From Vibrio pomeroyi (GTDB taxonomy: Bacteria; Pseudomonadota; Gammaproteobacteria; Enterobacterales; Vibrionaceae): DNA of 64,000 nt. This document shows positions 61,241 to 64,000 of the stretch, in pieces. The translations under genes were made by a program, and so were the position numbers. Every line of letters starts with the position of its first letter. Position 1 is the stretch's first letter. The notes below the pieces were generated by a model. It was not told the origin of the DNA and did no database searches. It saw only the letters and a program-made list of their open reading frames with translations. The DNA is taken from the NCBI RefSeq assembly GCF_024347595.1, contig NZ_AP025507.1:992001-1056000 (forward strand), given 5' to 3'.

Positions 61241-62479
61241 ATGAAAAAGACAAACGGTTCGCAGCAGATGAAGTCGCCGAGTCATGAGCCACACGATCAC
61301 AGCCTGCAAAGTATCAATCGACGCCAGTTCATGGGTATGGCCGCTGCCGTTGGTGTGAGTGCGATGTTGCCATTTCCGAGCTTTGCCAAAACACGTTCAG
61401 ACAATATCTTTGTTTGGATCTCACTGCGTGGCGCGATGGATGGATTAAACGTTGTGGTACCTCATGCTGACCCTGATTACGCAGATCTAAGACCAAATAT
61501 CGGCTTAAAGCCTAATCAGCTGCTTAAGCTTGATAGCTTTTTTGGGTTACACCCTTCGCTTAAAAGTTGTCATCAATGGTATGAAAATAAAGAACTTAGC
61601 TTCGTTCACGCTTGTTCAACCGCTTATCGCGAGCGTTCTCATTTTGATGGACAAAAGATATTAGAAAACGGCACTTCCGATCCCTTTAATACAGAAGGGT
61701 GGCTAAACCGTTTACTTACGATGAGTTCAGAACAATACGATGGAATTGCGATTGATTCCGGCCTGCCGCTCATCATGCAGGGTGAGTCTACTGTGGCAAG
61801 TTGGTATCCAAACCGGTTGAAAACACGCGACAAACAAACTGAGCTACTTGAAGAACTCTTCCAAAGTGACCAAATGTTGTCTGCTAATTTCGAAAGTGTA
61901 ATGAAAATCGATGAGCTGGTGGGTGACCAAGGCGTTGGCAAACAATTTAAGTCATTGATGAGTAAAACGGGCGACATCTTATCTGCTGACAACGGGCCAA
62001 ACATCGCTGCATTAGAACTCGGTGGTTGGGACACGCATGCCAATCAAGGCAGCGTTAATGGTAGGTTGAGTAACCAACTTAAAACCTTGGATGCAGGATT
62101 AGCAGCGCTTAAGGCATCGTTAGGGGCTCGCTGGAATAACACGGTGATCATCGCCGCCAGTGAGTTTGGTCGAACGGCTAAGGAAAACGGTACAAAAGGC
62201 ACCGATCATGGCACAGGCAATGTCATGTTTGTTGCTGGTGGTGCTATGGCTAATAAGGCTTCAAACATATCGAATTCAGGCGCTTCTGGGGGACAAGTTA
62301 TCGCCAGCTGGTCGGGGTTAAGCCAAGAAAATCTGTACCAAGGGCGAGATCTCAGACCAACCACCGACATGCGAGGTGTAATTAAAGGTGTGCTAGGCGA
62401 GCACCTATCTATTAATACGAAGCAGCTAAACACCATCTTCCCTGATAGTGAAAGGGTAAAGCCACTTCAAATAATCTGA
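61241..62479 (+). CDS. DUF1501 family Tat-exported protein
   Basis: From ATG 61241 (TAGGAG ribosome site) the protein has 412 residues. A twin-arginine signal is present: NRRQFMGMAAAVGVSAMLPF, followed by an AxA-type cleavage near SFAK. The mature part has the alkaline-phosphatase-like DUF1501 fold (FVWISLRGAMDGLNVVVPHAD, ELGGWDTHANQG, ASEFGRTAKENGTKGTDHGTGN with likely metal-binding Asp and His). The substrate is unknown. It forms an operon with the DUF1800 gene. A hairpin overlaps its stop codon. Confidence 0.9.
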   Translation: MKKTNGSQQMKSPSHEPHDHSLQSINRRQFMGMAAAVGVSAMLPFPSFAKTRSDNIFVWISLRGAMDGLNVVVPHADPDYADLRPNIGLKPNQLLKLDSFFGLHPSLKSCHQWYENKELSFVHACSTAYRERSHFDGQKILENGTSDPFNTEGWLNRLLTMSSEQYDGIAIDSGLPLIMQGESTVASWYPNRLKTRDKQTELLEELFQSDQMLSANFESVMKIDELVGDQGVGKQFKSLMSKTGDILSADNGPNIAALELGGWDTHANQGSVNGRLSNQLKTLDAGLAALKASLGARWNNTVIIAASEFGRTAKENGTKGTDHGTGNVMFVAGGAMANKASNISNSGASGGQVIASWSGLSQENLYQGRDLRPTTDMRGVIKGVLGEHLSINTKQLNTIFPDSERVKPLQII

Positions 62480-62488
62480 AATGGCTTT
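62458..62488 (+). terminator. Hairpin overlapping the DUF1501 stop codon
   Basis: AAAGCCA (62458-62464) plus TTCA pairs with TGAAATGGCTTT (to 62488), with small mismatches. There is no long T run, so termination may be partial. Confidence 0.5.
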
Positions 62489-62531
62489 GAGCCTTAGATT
62501 GTCGGCTTTGGGGCATAGCTTTGAATGTGGT

Positions 62532-63143
62532 TTAAGACTTAACCGCCAACAATGCCCCGAATGTAACCAATCCAACCCCACACGCTTGGTTGAGTCTTTT
62601 CTTGGCTTTCAACAAGTGTTTTTGCAACGTATTCGAAGTAAATAACATTGCGACAATTCCAAACCACAAGCCGTGAAGAATAATCATATAAAGCCCATAA
62701 CCGAGTGCGACATGTTGGTTCGTAGAATCGGGTGAGATCACTTGGCTGAAGATACTCAAGAAGAACAACATGGTTTTAGGGTTTAGTACGTTACACAGAA
62801 AGCCTTGCGCCAAGTAGCGCCAGATACCGATGTTTTGCGTCTTTCCTTCCATAGGGGCGAGTTTGCTGTCTGTGCTTAAGATGCCTTTTATGCCGAGGTA
62901 AATAAGGTAAGCGGCACCTGCGTATCGAATGATGTCGAAAAGCTGCTCATTCTGTGAGATTAAGTAACTAATGCCTAGCATCGAATAACTGATGTGAACA
63001 CAAATCGCTAAGCTGACACCTATCGCAGTCCAAATACCGGCTTGTCTTCCTTGATTAACACTGTTCTTCAAAACCAAAACGAAATCAGCACCAGGACTTA
63101 TAACAATCAATAGTCCTAACACCGCTAAGCTTAACCACTCCAT
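62532..63143 (-). CDS. LysE/RhtB family amino-acid exporter
   Basis: The 203-residue protein has about six helices. The family start is clear (VLGLLIVISPGADFVLVLKNSVNQGRQAG), as is the NPKTMLFFLSIFSQV segment near 120-134. Members export amino acids such as lysine, homoserine, homoserine lactone or threonine across the inner membrane. The divergent LysR-type gene 101 bases away is the usual arrangement and likely its regulator. The substrate is unknown. Confidence 0.88.
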   Translation of the reverse strand: MEWLSLAVLGLLIVISPGADFVLVLKNSVNQGRQAGIWTAIGVSLAICVHISYSMLGISYLISQNEQLFDIIRYAGAAYLIYLGIKGILSTDSKLAPMEGKTQNIGIWRYLAQGFLCNVLNPKTMLFFLSIFSQVISPDSTNQHVALGYGLYMIILHGLWFGIVAMLFTSNTLQKHLLKAKKRLNQACGVGLVTFGALLAVKS

Positions 63144-63244
63144 AAATACTCCAACTCTCTTATTTGATGAGCCGTCATTGTATGGCTTTTAATTGCTGCC
63201 TATAATCGAAATGAATTCCATTAAATTGTGAGAAAAAGTCACAC

Positions 63245-64000
63245 ATGAGGCATCTTAAAGCATTTCATGTTTTCCATGTTGCGGCTCACTCTAAGAGTTA
63301 CAGTGAAGCGGCGGAAAAACTCAGTATTACCCATGGTGCGGTGAGCAAACAGATCAAGGTTCTGGAAAACTATCTGTCTCAAACTCTGTTTTATAAGCAG
63401 GGTCGTAATGTGTGTTTGACCAAAGAGGGTGAGTTACTCAGAGGTTACACAGAGCAAGCGTTTCAGGCGTTGGATACCGGCGTCCAAAAGCTCAATCAAC
63501 TCAACAACCATGCACTCGAGGTGTCGTGCGAGCCAACATTAACCATGCGTTGGTTGATGCCACGTTTAGGGGATTTTTACGCCGAGTCGGGCATTGATGT
63601 TCGTTTGTCTACCGCTGGTGGGGCTGTGAATTTAGATGCTACTGGCCTCGATATGGCGATTCGCCGAGATGACTTTAAATTAACCGAGAGTTACAAACAG
63701 ATACCGTTAGTTGAAGAGTGGGTCGGCCCTGTATGCTCACCGGATTATTGGCAAAAGGTAAAAGATAACTCAGGTGATGTGAAATTACTGCACAGCAGCA
63801 CGCGACTAAATGCTTGGAGTGATTGGGGAGCTATCACTAAAGACACAGTTAATGGCGGAGAGCTGTCAAAATCTACTGCGAACCAAACATTTGCACACTT
63901 CTACTTTTGCTTTCAGGCGGCTGTCGATGGGTTAGGCATAGCGCTTGGGTCGTATCCACTTGTCGCCGACGATATCGAAAGAGGTAACTTAATCGCGCCG
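63245..64000 (+). CDS. LysR-type regulator, 3' end cut by window
   Basis: The 252 visible residues begin MRHLKAFHVFHVAAHSKSYS with the LysR helix-turn-helix (AAEKLSITHGAVSKQIKVLEN, about 21-41). An effector-binding domain follows with GcvA-like features (TLTMRWLMPRLGDFYAE, DMAIRRDDF, FQAAVDGLGIALGSYPLVADDI). There is no stop before base 64000. Typical length is about 295-300, so about 45 residues are missing. It is divergent from the LysE-family exporter gene, which it most likely controls in response to an amino acid or its derivative. Confidence 0.9.
   Translation, partial: MRHLKAFHVFHVAAHSKSYSEAAEKLSITHGAVSKQIKVLENYLSQTLFYKQGRNVCLTKEGELLRGYTEQAFQALDTGVQKLNQLNNHALEVSCEPTLTMRWLMPRLGDFYAESGIDVRLSTAGGAVNLDATGLDMAIRRDDFKLTESYKQIPLVEEWVGPVCSPDYWQKVKDNSGDVKLLHSSTRLNAWSDWGAITKDTVNGGELSKSTANQTFAHFYFCFQAAVDGLGIALGSYPLVADDIERGNLIAP

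Noticed and set aside
61639..62043. Minus-strand frame of 134 codons inside the DUF1501 gene
   Set aside because: It is a shadow of a recognisable family protein, with Ser/Cys/Pro-rich random composition.

Overview
The window looks like a chromosomal segment of a marine Vibrio, most likely of the Splendidus clade. I base this on moderate GC, the kinds of genes present (Tad pilus, AspT/AspD, cus, FhuB, type B acetyltransferase, ToxR-like regulator, GH9 enzyme) and protein sequences that read as typical vibrio. The species call is an impression and was not searched. It is mostly ordinary accessory chromosome, with one complete insertion sequence, two tRNA genes, no CRISPR array and no prophage.

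Layout: (1) 1-1.8 kb: end of a Tad/Flp pilus locus (TadG-like VWA protein, OmpA-like protein). (2) 1.9-9 kb, minus strand: c-di-GMP phosphodiesterase with a degenerate GGDEF, SseA-type sulfurtransferase, a small anchored protein, then an LruC-domain protein followed by a Gly-rich lipoprotein. (3) 9-12 kb: moeA-moeB divergent from folE. (4) 12-13.3 kb: an IS1111-group IS110-family element inserted at the folE terminator, with a structured 3' non-coding region, followed by palindromic repeats. (5) 13.6-18 kb: YaeQ pair, cold-shock protein, PQQ-type sugar dehydrogenase, Bcr/CflA-type efflux pump preceded by a coupled tiny ORF. (6) 18-26.3 kb: siderophore uptake split over two divergent units: FhuF-like reductase plus ATPase on the minus strand; AraC regulator, TonB-dependent receptor, binding protein and fused FhuB permease on the plus strand. 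Fur-like boxes precede both. (7) 26.5-29.3 kb: crotonase, FadL-like porin and a partner barrel protein. (8) 29.4-33.2 kb, minus strand: His-rich small protein, aspartate:alanine antiporter AspT and aspartate 4-decarboxylase AspD, a proton-motive decarboxylation pair. (9) 33.4-41.5 kb: RND pump pair, lipoprotein, phospholipase A, ToxR-like membrane regulator. (10) 41.7-44.8 kb: NAD(P)-binding protein, old yellow enzyme homologue, type B acetyltransferase. (11) 44.9-52.6 kb: copper/silver efflux operon behind a CueR-type promoter: Met/Cys/His-rich secreted protein, CusC, CusB with two fused CusF-like domains, CusA, cupredoxin. (12) 52.7-64 kb: GH9 enzyme, two identical tRNA-Gly(TCC), ThrE-like exporter, YjdM, three GNAT genes (one broken by a stop), a DUF1800/DUF1501 Tat-exported pair, and a divergent LysE/LysR pair cut by the window end.

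The most striking observation is in the IS element. Its 3' non-coding segment folds by eye into a 9-bp stem enclosing a loop and a small apical hairpin. The two loop strands match the two flanks of the insertion: one carries GGGCTTTTT, as in the left flank plus the presumed U-tract, and the other carries CACAAAAA, the reverse complement of the right flank. This is the pattern expected of a bridge RNA / seekRNA programmed for a rho-independent terminator, here that of folE.
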